A stretch of 64,000 bases of DNA from Chamaecyparis obtusa (Eukaryota; Streptophyta; Pinopsida; Cupressales; Cupressaceae). Below, piece after piece: positions 22,096-35,799 of the stretch. The notes under the pieces are model-generated. The model was given only the letters and a program-made list of their open reading frames with translations, did not search any database and was not told the DNA's origin. Location of the stretch: assembly GCA_027943335.1 (NCBI GenBank), contig BSBK01004089.1:2202501-2266500 (forward strand), read 5' to 3'. Within the stretch, counting starts at the first letter, position 1, and the number at the start of each line of letters is the position of its first letter. The position numbers and the translations under genes were made by a program.

Positions 22096-22853
22096 TGTGG
22101 TGTGTTAGTTATGGTACCTGCTAGCCTACAACACAACACTTCAATAAGACATTATATTGTTAATTTCTTAAAAAAATAGGAAATCAAGGAAACTAACAAT
22201 TTTTTCCTATTGCTCTCTGACAAGCAAGAGTGATATTTAAAGTCTATGATGCTCTCTGATTTAGACTCTAAACAATGACAATATACTACTAGAGTGAGAT
22301 ATTTTAATCTATGGAAGCTAAAAATCATGAATTATCTAAGAAAGCATAAGAATATGAATGCAATTAACTAGCTAGAATTCAAAATGGTAGAATTTACTTA
22401 TGCAACAATGATCTCTCCTCCTTTGAATGAGCTTTGAAAACTTCCTTTTATAGAAAATGTGATAAATTCGATGGTCAGGATTGCATTAAGATCAAAGGTT
22501 GACATTCACCCATTTTGATTATTTAATTCAAAGTGGAGAATCCACTTTGAATGTTAAAATGAGCACTATGATCCATTATGAATAAAGATCAATTTTATGA
22601 ATTCCACTATGAATAAGTGGATTCTCCACCATAATAAAATAATCATGGTGGAGGACATGGAATCCTCAGCATATTAAAATAATCATGGTGGAGGACATGA
22701 AATCCCCACCATAATAAAATAATCATGGTGGCATGCTTGGTTTTATAATTTTGTTGATATTACCAAATTTATTGAATTATGTTAATAATCAAGAATCAAA
22801 TTAACATAATCAGGAGATTACTCTAAATTAGGGCAAATAGGGCCTTAGGTTAT
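22096..22853 (-). repeat. Family B LTR (minus), larger part
   Basis: Reverse complement of the LTR at 59925-60728; its 3' terminus reads AACACACCACA at 22096. The LTR is cut at 22853 by element A. The missing 35 bases, including the TGTAATCACCC start, are at 40583-40617, giving a reconstructed length of 793 bp. Confidence 0.9.
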
Positions 22854-24118
22854 TGTAATACCCAAAAAATGGGCTATAGGTTCATTAATCTCCTACATCT
22901 TCAAATCAAACGAAATTGACACAAAAGTCCTAACCTAAGGCACATCTACACATTATCAAATTTAATTGATTATCCTAAATTTTGCATTGGGGAATATTCC
23001 TAGTAATATTCTTATTTATCCTAATTATTCTTAATTTAATGATTATTTGGCGATAAATCCTATTTATCCTAAAGTTTGATTAATTGAATATTCTCAATAT
23101 TTAATTAATCAAATTTAATACTGCCACTTAATTATTTGATTAGATTTAATTATAACTATTCCTAAATTGTATTATTTAATTCTGACAATAAATCAAAAAT
23201 CTTATTTCTAATTGATTAAATTCCTATTTAATTAATTAAAGTCAATTGTCAAATTTAATGATATAGTTTTTGAATAAGAGTTTTGATTTAATAATTGATT
23301 AACCCATAAATCAATTATTTTTAATTCAAAAATCAGTTAAGTTGAGGATAAATCACTTTATTTATTTAATTAATTCATAATTAATTGTGCACATTCAAAG
23401 AGCAGTTAAACTCAAAATCAGGAAATCAATGCAAGTTGTTAACTTTTGGAAACTCAACATTCTATTTTGAGTTCAAAGCTGATCTAAACTTCTGATTTGA
23501 GTTAAAAAGTTGTTCTTGCATGGTTTTGCATGATTTTGTGAGTTAATTATCTCTTATTTCCTGATAACTCAAAAATCAACCTGAGTTTATCAAGAGTGAT
23601 TTATGGCTTTTTCAAAGCCCTGGATTTCTATAAAATCAAGGCTCAGCCCTTTATAATTATGACCCTCAAATTTGTACAATTACTTTGGCGAATTGGGGAT
23701 TGAAGGATTGAGCATTTGCGATAGGCAATTTGTGAGATCTTTCATAGTTGATCATTAGCTTTTACATAGTTTCATACTCATTAAAATCATTCTTAGATCA
23801 AATCTACATTCCAATTTCATTCATATAGCTTAGCTTCATACAGATTTTCATTCATATTATTGCACAGAAAATACCAAAAATATAGCTTAATTTGCATTCA
23901 TAGTCTTTCATATTTTGCATTCAAATCCTTCATTTAGATGTTGCATTGTCAATGGTCTCAATCTAATCTGAGAGTATCATACTCACATCTACTAGAAGGC
24001 AATAACTCACCTGGTTAGTTTAGTTTCTATTTCATTGCACGATTTTGGTTTTTTGGCTAACCTCTAATGTTTTACTGAAGTGTTGTGTCTACAGCTAGGT
24101 ACAAAATTCACACACACA
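22854..24118 (+). repeat. Element A left LTR
   Basis: Starts TGTAATACCC and ends in a CA dinucleotide run (CACACACA; the last CA could be 24116 or 24118). Very AT-rich, with runs of TTAATTAAT and AATTGATTA. GATTTCTATAAAATCAAGG near 23625-23643 is a plausible TATA region. No coding capacity. Confidence 0.92.
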
Positions 24119-24140
24119 TTTCTAGCGCCCAACATGGGGC
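24119..24140 (+). promoter_or_regulatory. Candidate primer-binding site of element A
   Basis: TTTCTAGCGCCCAACATGGG directly follows the left LTR. It is close to the family B site and probably derives from a TGGCGCCC-type sequence by G-to-A change. The tRNA is not assigned. Confidence 0.55.
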
Positions 24141-26425
24141 CCTAAAATGGGTTTCCATTCAAATTCTATCAATTTCTATTAATTTCTTGTCATTTTCTAG
24201 TTAAAATTGTGATTTTTATTTTCTGTCTATACATTTTTTGTATGACTTTTGTCAGAAAGTTGTACCAAGAGGTACCCACTATCATACGATAGGTTCAAAT
24301 TTCAAGGCTCGTATCAGAAAGTACACACTATCATTTGGAAGCTAGATTATCATATGAGAAGACACCCACAATCGTACGAGTTTCCAGACTGTCATCTAGG
24401 AGGTAACCCACTATCGTACAAGTTTTGAGTTCAGAATGTAATTGTCATTTCAGCATTTTTGGTAGTTTTTTAGATTTGGACTAATAGCTAACCCTAACAA
24501 TTGAAATCTTCTATTTTTTACTGATACTTGTTGAATTTGATTGGAAAAAAAGTGTAATTAAATTGCTAAAAATAGGTAAAAATCTACTAAGCGCGTTGCG
24601 AGGAATTCAGGTATTCTTCTCAAGCTGATAACATTTTGATTTGGATTAAAATGAACTCTTGTGTGTCAAGATTGTGTGACTTTTCTTGCTTTCATATCAC
24701 AGACTTCATTTTGGGCTATAAAACGAACATAGATTTGCTTTCACCATATCTGTTACACATAGTAAATAGGCCCTATGAACACTATTTGTGGATGATCTTG
24801 AGAGAGTGGGCTTCTTCTACTTGTTCATGCATGTGAAGCTCTTCTTGACGATGGATCCCCTTGTAGGTAGGGAGGTTACTGAGAGAGTCTCATGTTCTAC
24901 TAGATTCATGTGTCTTCAACTTTTGATTGATACATTCTCACTCCGAAGAGGTTGATAGATCATAAGCGGTTGATGTCATAAATCTTTGTGAGATAATCTT
25001 GCTCTTAGCATGTCAGATTAATCTATCTACTTTGTTTTGGTTAAAAGTGAAAAGGCTAGAGGACTATGCTCTACTCCCTTTTTGGGTAGTATCAGAAACT
25101 CAGATCCTTGAATCCGAAACTAGTCTCCATGTGGTATCTTTTGTGAGTCACCTTTAGAGAGGGTTAACCGTAGTGGACATTCCCTTAATTGGGTCAACCA
25201 CATGGACGGAACCTCAAGCAGTAATAGCCATATTCTCCGTGGTAGCAACAGCCGCTATATAAATGTCCTTGTGGAGGAAATCTTCACAGGTGTGGTCTCT
25301 TGTTGGGCTGTCAGATCTCCCTAGTAGCTCCTGATTGATTAATTTCTTGGACTGTGTCAAAACCTTGGTGTGCCTAGATTGGAGTTCGCCCTCTTGAGAT
25401 CATAAAAGTTGCAGAGTCAGACCATTACTATAAACCCTAGTGAGGCCAAATTTTCATTTTCTAGGAATATGTGCGTTATTGAAAAAAAAATTGGAACATA
25501 CACAATTAGCACTCCTAGGGATTAGCACATTCATTCACTTGGTTGTTCATGCACAGGGTTACTTTTCCCCCTATTCATTATTTTTAGACATGCTTGGAAT
25601 CACTTGCTTACTATTTTGCATGCTTGTTTATCTATTTGGCTATCGAAAATGAATGATCTTAGAATAATCTTCAAACCTGGACAAAGAAATTTGTGAACAA
25701 TCTAAAGCTGAAAATAAAAAATTTGCAAAATCTGAAGTAAAATTCCTTTCTAGAGTCAACAGTCATCCCACCAAGTCAAAAATTCATACGATTTTTGGCA
25801 ATTGTCATTTTAGAACCCTTGTATTCTCGTATGATAGCTTGTATAGTGTCATATGAGTTTTGCCACCAGTCAAAAACAAAAGTCAAAAATCCTACTATCA
25901 ATTATTGTGTGAGTTTTGCAACTATCGTATGAGTTTGTCAATTGTCATTTCATAGCATACCCACTGTCATACGATCCTGCAGAAAGTCGTTTGAGAAAAA
26001 TTGCTAGAAAGTGGTCAGAATTGTCAAAAACTTAGTTTTTACAGCCTATTTCCAGAATCTGTTGGACAAATGACTGTATCAGGAACATAGAAAAAACTAG
26101 AAGCAAATCCATTCATTTTCCTAGAGTGGTCTCTTGAGTCTAATTTAGCCTTCTGATTTATTGATTTGAGTCTTTTTCATCTTGTGTCAAAACCTTGTCA
26201 AAGTTATCTTCAAATTCAATCTTTTTACTAAACGGTTGAGTGTTGTCAACTTGTGTCTGTCATCTGTTGGGCATCTACCCACATTACTGTGGTGTAGTAT
26301 CCTTCATTTATGTCTGATCTAATCTTTAATCAACTCAATCTTGACAAGGTTGTGTCATTTGATCTTCTTGAATCAATTCATTCTTTAGTTGTCTTCCTCT
26401 TATTCTTTTGCTTCACCCAAGGTTA
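24141..26425 (+). other. Element A leader with TCRTAYGAG motif clusters
   Basis: Long untranslated leader. No frame in it looks like a protein; those at 24636-24836 and 25440-25652 are short and unsupported. It contains clusters of a degenerate motif TC(A/G)TA(C/T)GA(G)TTTT at 24281-24420 and 25793-25990. Confidence 0.65.
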
Positions 26426-29400
26426 ATGTTGGAAACTAGAGCTTTGTCACACAAGAAATCTAGAGAATTATCCCATATCCTACCTTTGAATACTCTCCAA
26501 GTTCCAACTCTTGAGCAACTCTACAATTTTGGTCTTTACGAAGACGACGATCTTGGCAATTTTCGATTGAAAACTAGTTACATACCCCCTCCATCAACTC
26601 ATGGAGGTAATCAACAAACTTCACCTCAATCTAATCCAGGGAGCCCTAAAACTCCTAACATGTGTCACAGAGGGACACATCATGGGTCTCAAGGACACCA
26701 ATCTCAACACAGTATGGATCAAGAACCTACACTTTCTGAAATTGCCCAATATCAAAATGATGATAACTTCAAAAGGATGATGAAGCATTTCTTGAAAGAA
26801 GATAGAGAAGCATACTTTCTAGAGTTAGCTCATCAAGGAGCTAAACTTTCTCCAAAATTTAATGTGGAAGATATCATTACACATGAGGAAGAAACTCCTA
26901 TCACAGCTATGATGAAACAAATGCATGTCATGCAAGTCAAACTTAACAAACTTGAAAAAGAAAAGGAAACTAAGGAGTTCTCCATGGAAGCTCTATGCCC
27001 TTTTCCATTTGATAAAGAATTGTACATGTTGCCATTCCCTAAAAGAGTGGAAATGCCTAAATATGATAAGTAAGATGGAAACTCTGACCCTTAGGATCAT
27101 GTCAGAGAATTTTGTACTCAATCTATGGAGTTTATGCATGAACCAACCTACTTAATGTGTCTCTTCCCTCGATCTTTGGGAGGGGTGACCATTCATTGGT
27201 TCTCTAGAATGCCTCCCACTATCAAAACTTTTGAGGAGTTAATCAAACTATTCTATCAACAATACTCCTACAATATTCAACATCTAGTCACCATGATTGA
27301 CATCTGTAATTTGAAACAATATCCAAGTGAACCATTCTTGACATTTCTCAAGAGATGGAGGAAGAAATTTCCCTATATGCTAGACCCATTCCAGAAACTA
27401 AGAAGCTGGAAATCTTCATCAACAATCTTGTTCCAAAAATAAACTACCCTTTACAAATGCAAGATCATACATCTTTTGATAAGATGGTAGATAATGCAAT
27501 CAAAATTGAGAAAGTACTTGTGAAAAAAGGAGACATCACACTTCAAAAGGACAAGTATGAATCTGGATCTAGTTCTAAAGAAAAAAACAAAAATTAGAAC
27601 AAGAATAAAGGCATTGTCATAGATGCCATTGATAATATCCATGCCCCATCTAAGGCACCTGCTTTCAATCTCCCTGTTGGTACCCAAGCCATCAAAGCTT
27701 TTGAAGCTAAAGCAACTGAGTCCAACAAAAATTCATCTGATTACAAACCTTGGGCTATAGATCCAAATCATAAATTCACTCCTCTTGGAGAATCTTTAGA
27801 ATCTGCCATGAAAACTCTATTCGCAAACAAAATCATCTACTTTCCTGAGATGAAATTCTTTGATCTTGAACCTAAATCAAAATGGTGGAGAGACAATGAT
27901 TTTTGTGAATTCCATTGCAATAAAGGTCATAAGACTAATAACTGTGTTCGCTTGGAGCACATCATAAAAGACAAAATTGATTATGGTGACATCATGATTG
28001 ACAATCATAAGAGTAATAATGATCATACATCATTCACGGAACCATTTCCTAAACATGGTAAAGAAGATTCTTCTTCTCAGCCTAATATGGGTGCTAAAGT
28101 CAATTATGCCTACTCTAGAAACAATGTTGTTATCAATATGGTTGAACCATGTCTATCTAAGCATTGCAATGTCATCACAATTGTGAGAAGAGATAGAGAA
28201 AATCAATCAGCTAATGCAGTTACTCGATCACAAGCTCAGGCACACCTACAAGGACAAATACCAGATTCATCTAATGTCCCTAAGGTGCATTTCAATCTTT
28301 CATCTTCTTCTAAATAAAAGGTTACATCTAAATCTTCAAATCCCAAATACATGAGGCCTACTTCATACAGTATTATTCAACAACTCTAGCACACAAATGC
28401 TAAAATCTCCATGTTTGAGTTGCTTCAGATATCTCCAGCTCATAGAGCCATTCTAGACAAAGCTCTGCTCGAATCCAATGTTCCTGATGACCTTGATTTA
28501 GATAGATTCTAGACTATGGTTGGTCATCTTACATCTCCATAGTACATTTCCTTTTTTGAGGAAGATGATAATTCCTTGATTCATCGACATAACCAACCCT
28601 TTCATATTGAAGTCTTGATCCAAAACCATCATGTCAAACATCTATTGATAGATGGGGGCGCTGGCCTAAACATTTGTTGTTTCAGCTTGATTACACAATT
28701 GGGATTTTTAGAAATGGCCATTGATCCTAGAAAGAAGATAACTATCAAAGCATATGATGAGCAAGAAAGATCTTCTAAGGAAACTATTGTCTTACCTATC
28801 AGACCAGGTCTTGCAATTAAAGATACTATATGTCAAGTTCTTGATCTACCTTTGGCTTACAATATCCTTCTAGGGAGACCCTAGATACATGAAATGAAAG
28901 CCATTCCCTCTACATACCATCAGTGTTTGAAGTTTCCTTATGAAGGAGTAGAGGTGACAATTCCAGCTAATCTATATACAACTTGCAATACCTTGAAAGA
29001 GAGTGTTGATAAACTTGTTCCCAATAATAGAGAATCTTCCACTAAGCAAATAGATGTAGCATCCAATTCCAAGATGGAAGACATTGCTAAAGAGATTAAG
29101 ATCAAAGACAATGGTATGGGAGAATATACTATAGAGCCAATCTTATCTTTGACATCTCTCCCTATCTCTCCTAAGTCTTATGGAAAAACTTTAAAATAGT
29201 CTAAAAAGGAGTCTAAAGAACCTCTCGAAGCATATAAATGAAATTTTGTTGTAGAACAAGTATCTAAACAAGAGTTTGAAAAAGATGAAGTTGTGCTCGC
29301 ATGGCTATACAAAGTTGAACCTAAATCTCAAGTGGTTCAAAAATGTGATGCTAAAATACTGAATATCCCTTCTAAGTCATATGGCCCCAATGATAAATTG

Positions 29401-32400
29401 ATCACAAAGATGGGATATAAAGGAAAAGGACCTCTAGGACTACAAGATAATGGTCTTCTATCACCTCTTGACCATCATGGTTGAACCAACAAGAATACAA
29501 CAGGTCTAGGATATAAGAAGAAGCCTTTCTATCTTAGCAAGAACTCCCCACATGTCTTAGAATAGGTTGAGCCTTCCACAACAAATCAACTAAAGGGAGA
29601 AACAATAGAACAATCTGATAGTGATGATTCAGACACCACTAAAGATCTCATTCCCTATGAGCATTTGCCTAAAAAAATAAAAGACCTCCTTGAAGCTGAA
29701 GATGATCCAATAAAAATAATTAATGTAGTAGAAACACAAGAACCTACTATAGAGCAAGAGATAGTTGCAACACAAGAACCAGCTAATCTTGAAGATAATC
29801 AAATAGATAGAGAGGAAGGTGGTAGTTATTCTGAGACAAATTCCCATGAGTATGAATTCAAATCAGAATCTGAGGGTAACCCTTCTTGGGGTATTCATCC
29901 TAACTTTACTCATGTTATTAGATTTCCTAGAGGTATAGATGAAGAATCTAATGATTATGAATGGGGAGCCATTCTAGAGGAAGATGAGCTTATTATAGAG
30001 AAACATGTTGATATTATTCACCAATATGCACCTAAACCCAACATAATTCAAGAGTGAAATGATGAACTTATTGAGTCCGATCCACTGATGGCTGAAGTGG
30101 ACTTCCACAATGACATTGAGCCTATTCATGAATTGAATGTCTTAATTTGTAATATCACCTTTGAACACGAGCATCAGGTTAAGACCAGTGATGACAAATC
30201 CATATCTGTAAACACTCTTTCCCAATCTTTCACCACTTTGACTATCCAACACCCTAACCTTCTTGACCTAACATCCACAAACTTGAACCAAGGTATTTAT
30301 ACTTTTCCCAATGACTATTCCCTTGCTTGCTACGTCAATGCAGTTAAACTTATGAGGACTTCCATCAGTGAACTGAGCATTAGCATGACGGAGTCCGACA
30401 TCAAGTATCTTAGTCAAAAAAATAAGAATAAAAATAAAAAGAAAAGAAGTTCTGAGGGTGAAAACCACTTTGTGGCAGTCTCAGAACCTACAAAAGTAAA
30501 AATAAAAGACATATCCAAAGGTGAAAACCTCTCTGAGGTACCTAAGGATGAGATATTTGATATCCTTCTGAGTCATTTACGGGACAGATCTCCAGTTCTA
30601 ATTGAACCCACTCAATCTATCAACTTGGGAACAGCAGAGGAACCCCAATTGATCCATGTAGCACAATCTTTATCAGAAGAAGAGAAGCAAAAATTTACAA
30701 CATTCCTAACAAAAAAGAAGATCAACTTTGCATGGAAATATTTAGATATGCCAGGGTTGGATCCTGATCTTATAATGCATCATTTATTTATAGCCCCAAA
30801 TGTTAAACCTGTTAAGTAGAAATTGAGAAAAATGCATCCACATGTTGCACTCTTGGTCAAAGTTTAATTAGAGAAGCTACTGAAGGCCAGATTCATCCGT
30901 GTTATTGATTATGCTGAATGGATCTCTAATATTGTACCTATTGCTAAACCAGATAAATCTATAAGAGTATGCATAGACTTTAGAGATATAAATAAGGCAT
31001 GCCCTAAGGATGATTTTCCACTACCTAACATTAATATGATAGTGGACATGACTGCGGGTTTTGAGATGTATTCTTTGATGGATGGTTTTTCCCAATATAA
31101 TCAAATAAAAATTGCTCGAGAGGATCAAGAGAAAACTACTTTCACATGTGCATGAGGTACCTTCTGCTAGAATGTCATGCCATTTGGACTTAAGAATGTT
31201 GGTGCTACATATTAGAGAGCTATGACATCTATTTTTCATGACATGATGCATCGAACTATGGAGGATTATGTTGATGATACTTTAGCAAAATATATGATTA
31301 GAGCTAAACATCTAAATGACTTGAGAAAAATATTAGACAGAATGGAAAAATTTAGTCTTAGACTGAATCCTAAGAAGTGTGCTTTTGGTGTCACTTCTGG
31401 AAAGCTCTTAGGATACATTATTTCAAAGAAAGTAATTGAAGTAGATCCAACTAAAGTTAAAGCTATCATGGAGATGCAACCTCCCAAGAACATCAGTCAA
31501 ATGAGGACATTGCAAGGGAGGGTTCAGTCTATCAGATGCTTCATATCTCAGCTGGTAGACATATCACAACCTTTTACAAAGACATTACATAAAGGTGTGA
31601 ACTTTGCATGGAGTGTAGAATGTGATAAGAAATTTAATCATATCAAGACATATCTATCAAATCCTCCTATCTTGATGCCTCCCATTCAAGGGAAGCCTTT
31701 GGTCTTATATGTCTCCGCTACAAATACATCACTGGGGGCATTGCTTGCACAACATGATGAGAACAAGAAGGAAAGAGCTATATAATATATCAGTAGAACA
31801 TTGGTGACATATGAAAAGAACTATTCTATGATTGAAAAGGCTTGTCTAGTTGTGATCTTTGCATCACAAAAACTAAGACATTATATGTTGGCTCATACCA
31901 CTCATTTAGTAGCTAAGATTGATCCACTAAAGTACCTACTAAGAAAATTTGCCCTCACGGGTAGATTAGCTAAATGGGTCATGCTCTTAAGTGAATTTGA
32001 CATTGAATATGTTGAAAGAAAAGCTATAAAAGGATAGGTAATTGCTAATCAATTGGTTGATGCACCTATGTTTGACAACACACCAATGCAAATAGAGTTC
32101 CCAGATTCCTCTATCATGAATCTTTCTTCTAGAGAATGGCAATTGTTCTTTGATGGCTCCTATACATAGAATGGATCTGGGGTAGGCATCTTTTTTATTA
32201 CACCTCAAGGATACTCCATTCCTAAGGCATTTAGAATTAAATTTCCTTGTACAAATAATATTGCTAAATATGAAGCCCTTTTGAATGGTATGAAAATAGC
32301 AATTGAGTGGAGGGTAACAGAATTACACATTCATGGAGACTCACAACTTGTAATACATCAAGTCAATGATGTGTACCAAACAAAGGATGAAAAGCTCATT

Positions 32401-33888
32401 CCATATAAGAGAATGGTAGATGATCTAAAGAAATACTTCATATCTAGCACCTTTGAGCAAATACCTAGAAAAGAGAATAAGGTTGCCGATGCAATGGTGA
32501 CATTATCTACTTTATTACAGCAGCCTGAACATGAGCTACACTACAAGTTCCTAGTGGAAGCACTATCTTATCCTTCATATGATTCCCTTGATACCCATAT
32601 GATCTGCATTGTTGTGGGTCATGATTCATCCTAATATAAAAACCTATTCTCCTATCTCAAAGACCAAATCATTCCCGATATCTTTAACCACCATGAAAAT
32701 AGATACCTTATCCGCAATGCATCCTGATATGTCATCATTGGTAATGATTTGTACAAACAAGGTCTAGATGGTACGCTACTTAGATGTTTAGAATAGGAAG
32801 ATTCTCAATGTGCATTAGAGAAAGTCCATGATGGTATTTTTGGGTCACACTTGAACAGTTTAACACTAGCTCAAAAGCTTATTAGGGCTGGGTACTATTG
32901 GCCTAAAATGGAGAAAGATGCAATCAAGTTTGCTAAGAATTGTCAAAAGTGCCAAGTGCATGGAAACTTAATTCATGCTCCAGGGAGAGATCTAATCCCC
33001 TTCACTACACAATGGCCTTTTCATCAATGGGCATTTGATCTTATGGGATCCATACATCCTTATTCTTCTAATGGACATACCCATATAATCACAGCTATAG
33101 ATTATTTCATGAAATGGGTAGAAGTAGTCCCTTTAATACAAGCAACTAGAAAACAAATATTTATGTTCATCTTGAACTACATCATATGTCAGTATGGTAT
33201 TCCACATTCTATAGTCACAGATAATGGTGGACAATTCAAGAAAAAAGACTTAGATGATCTATGTGCCAAGTTCAAGATTACACAACATTGGTCATCTATC
33301 TACTATCCTCAAGGGAATGGACAAGCAGAGGCTTCTAATAAGAATCTATTGAAAATCTTGCACCAAACAGTTAATAAAATAGGAAGAGACTAGCATTTCA
33401 TGATCAATCTAGCTCTCTAGGCCTACAAAACAAGTATCAAAATGCCCACTGGGGCTACACCATTTGCTTTAGTTTATGGGTCTGAAGCGGTACTACCTAT
33501 TAAGGTCGAAATCCCATCATTAAGAATCAGAATGAATGGTCTAGTAACTGATGATGACTACAAAGTGTCTAGGTTGCAAGAACTTGAACTACTAGATGAG
33601 TGCAGACAAGCAGCGTATGATCATCTCAGAGTATATCAGAAGAGAATTTCTAGAGGCTACAACAAGAAAGTCAGACATAGAGAATTTCAGGTTGGCGATC
33701 TAGTCTTGAGAGAGAATCCTAAAAATCAATCACATCAAGAATGCAAAGGGAAGTTTGAACCCAACTGGCTAGGTCCCTTTGTTATCACTACTAATTTTGG
33801 CTCTGGTGCCTATCAACTCTCATCAACTAAAGGAGAACAGCTCCAAGAACCAATCAACGTTCTCCATCTGAAGAAATTCTACGCCTAA
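26426..33888 (+). pseudogene. gag-pol: Element A gag-pol polyprotein, single frame
   Basis: ATG at 26426. Gag core lies at about 27090-27280 (DHVREFCTQSMEF, LGGVTIHWFSRMP, FYQQYSYN) and a knuckle CEFHCNKGHKTNNC at 27904-27945. Protease has catalytic Asp in LLIDGGAG (28651) and YNILLGRP. A G-patch is at 29401-29510. RT has YVDD at 31267-31278 and FTCA/MPFGLKN upstream. An RT-linked RNase H is at about 31620-32030 and a second RNase H (LFFDGSY, KYEALLNG, HIHGDSQ, KVADAM) at 32140-32530. Integrase has the zinc site GSHLN...CQKC and DDE residues at 33037, 33220 and 33328 (DD35E). A one-base slip near 27366-27374 is the only frameshift; after it one frame runs 6.5 kb. About 26 in-frame stops (16 TAG) inactivate it. 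Confidence 0.93.
29401..29510 (+). other. G-patch in element A polyprotein
   Basis: Between protease and RT: ITKMGYKGKGPLGLQDNGL followed 18-20 residues on by TTGLGYKKK. This is the G-patch pattern (Gly-Tyr-x-Gly-x-Gly-x-Leu-Gly ... Gly ... Gly-x-Gly-aromatic), an RNA/DNA-binding module known, for example, at the protease C terminus of betaretroviruses. The minus-strand family B copy and element C carry the same module. Confidence 0.75.
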
Positions 33889-35799
33889 GGCATTTAGTCT
33901 ATGGTAAAATATCCTGAAAAAAATCTTAAAGATTGGAAAAAGTCCTAAAAAATGAACATCTTGGTGAAAACCTAGCAATGGTCACCTTGATGATTCACAA
34001 AAAAAGTAAAAAATATCAAAAGTACAAAACAAGTTGAAAAAATAAAAAATACAAAAAAAAATGAGAAAAAGAAAAGTGCCTTGGTGAAAACCTGAAAATA
34101 GGCACCTTGGTAGCAAAAATAGAATCTCTACCAAGATGGTGAAAACCCGGCAAACGGGTGCCACTTGTTTCAAAATACTCCATCTATCAACGCAATCTTG
34201 GTCTTTCTTAGCTTTCAATCTGCTTTAGTCTGTATATATCCTTGTTTCAATAAAGTCAGTTTGTACACCAATCAGCTCAAGTGTTTGTATCCTATCAATA
34301 TTACCACTTGGGGGCAATCAAATTCATATCCTATGGCCTCCAATGTATCTTAGATGTATCATATCTAGTCAGAGTCCTTTGAAGCTTCATTTGAGTTAGT
34401 TAGTTAGTCTCCTCTCCAGAAAGGATTTTGCATCTACAACATCGCAATCAAACACAAATTGAAAACAATCTATGATTTTACATGCTTTTATCTCCTTGTA
34501 TGCTTACTGATTCACATTGAGATTTTTGCATATTTTGTTCCCACGAGCTCTTTGATGATGTCCTTTATAGGATTTAGAGAGTGATGACTAGGAGCATAAT
34601 ATTTTCTTTGTCTTCTACTTGTATGTGTAAATCTAACAACTTTAGAAATTCTAGATTGAAATGGTGTCTATCTGTAAGAGCCTCTATCTTGTATTGGATG
34701 GCCATGTGTACCTCGACCATTGATATCCAAAAAATTCAAGGAATTTTGATCTAACTATTGTCTTTTTGAGTGATTTCTTTCTCCTATTATGAAACACGAT
34801 CTTACCTAAGGATGTGAATGATAAAGGGTCACTACGGGTAATTCACACTGGATTTAGAATGATCTCTTGATTGCTTGATGTGTTTGTAATGTAAGGTGTA
34901 TTCTGGTCATCACGACGTTTATGTTCTAATGCTTATACAAATTGCTATATCAAAATGGACATGATATTCAAGTCATCCTGGCGTTTGTGCCTTGGTGATT
35001 ATATCTAATCAGACATTCCAAAAACAAAATCAATATTCATATGTCCATAGTTGTATGACCAGTGGGCGTTGTATTGATTCTTGAGCATACAAATCAATAT
35101 TCATATGTTCATAGTTTCCTAACTAGTGGGCATTGTATTGATTTATCGGGTTACCTAAAAAACTCAATGATGACAAATGAACGACACATGATCAATGACT
35201 AGGTCCTAGGTCTTAGGTTGCATGTCATTTTACACTTTGCATGATTGCATCATCTCACAAATTGCTTGAAAATTTTCAACAATCCTTCTAAAAACTATAC
35301 TTCAACTGAAACTGAAGAGTTGAATCTCATACGAAGGTCTTCTCACAGAAATGCAAGTCATCACAATCCAGGGTTAAACATCATTTTTGACATAAGATTG
35401 AGTACTTGTCTTCATCAATACCTGCAAAACATATCATGTGTATCATTGCATTTTCATTACATATTCATAATCATTCATTCCATCTATTGCATTACATACA
35501 TAATCAAGTACATTTGCATCACACTCATACATTTGAACGAAATCATTGCATTGCATGAATTCATACATAAATTCTAATCTACTCATTGCATAAGCATCAC
35601 ATGATATCATCATAAATCAAAAACATGACAAGTACAAATGAAGTCACAACCAAAAATCTTGATCTCATATATATATCATAAAACTTGAAATAGTCAAGGG
35701 TGCACTACTGGCACAGTGTACAAAAGAATGCTCATGTGAGCTATTAGAAGTCAGAACAGTATCAAAAGAGAAACAAAAATATCAGAATATCATGATAGA
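33889..35799 (+). other. Element A post-pol region
   Basis: First about 280 bases: A-rich with three GGTGAAAACC units (near 33966, 34086 and 34138), the last containing the hairpin ACCCGGCAAACGGGT. From about 34560 to 35640 it is diverged from the family B stretch at about 7260-8100 (shared GGAGCATAATATTTTCTTTGT-type sequence). I see no gene; the 35245-35577 frame is low in complexity. Confidence 0.65.

Noticed and set aside
23150..23400. AT-rich stretch as matrix attachment region or origin
   Set aside because: It is ordinary LTR sequence, repeated at 39600-39850, and base composition alone does not support such a call.
26408..26425. Gag start at 26408
   Set aside because: The codon there is TTG. 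The first ATG in the frame is at 26426, so I use that.
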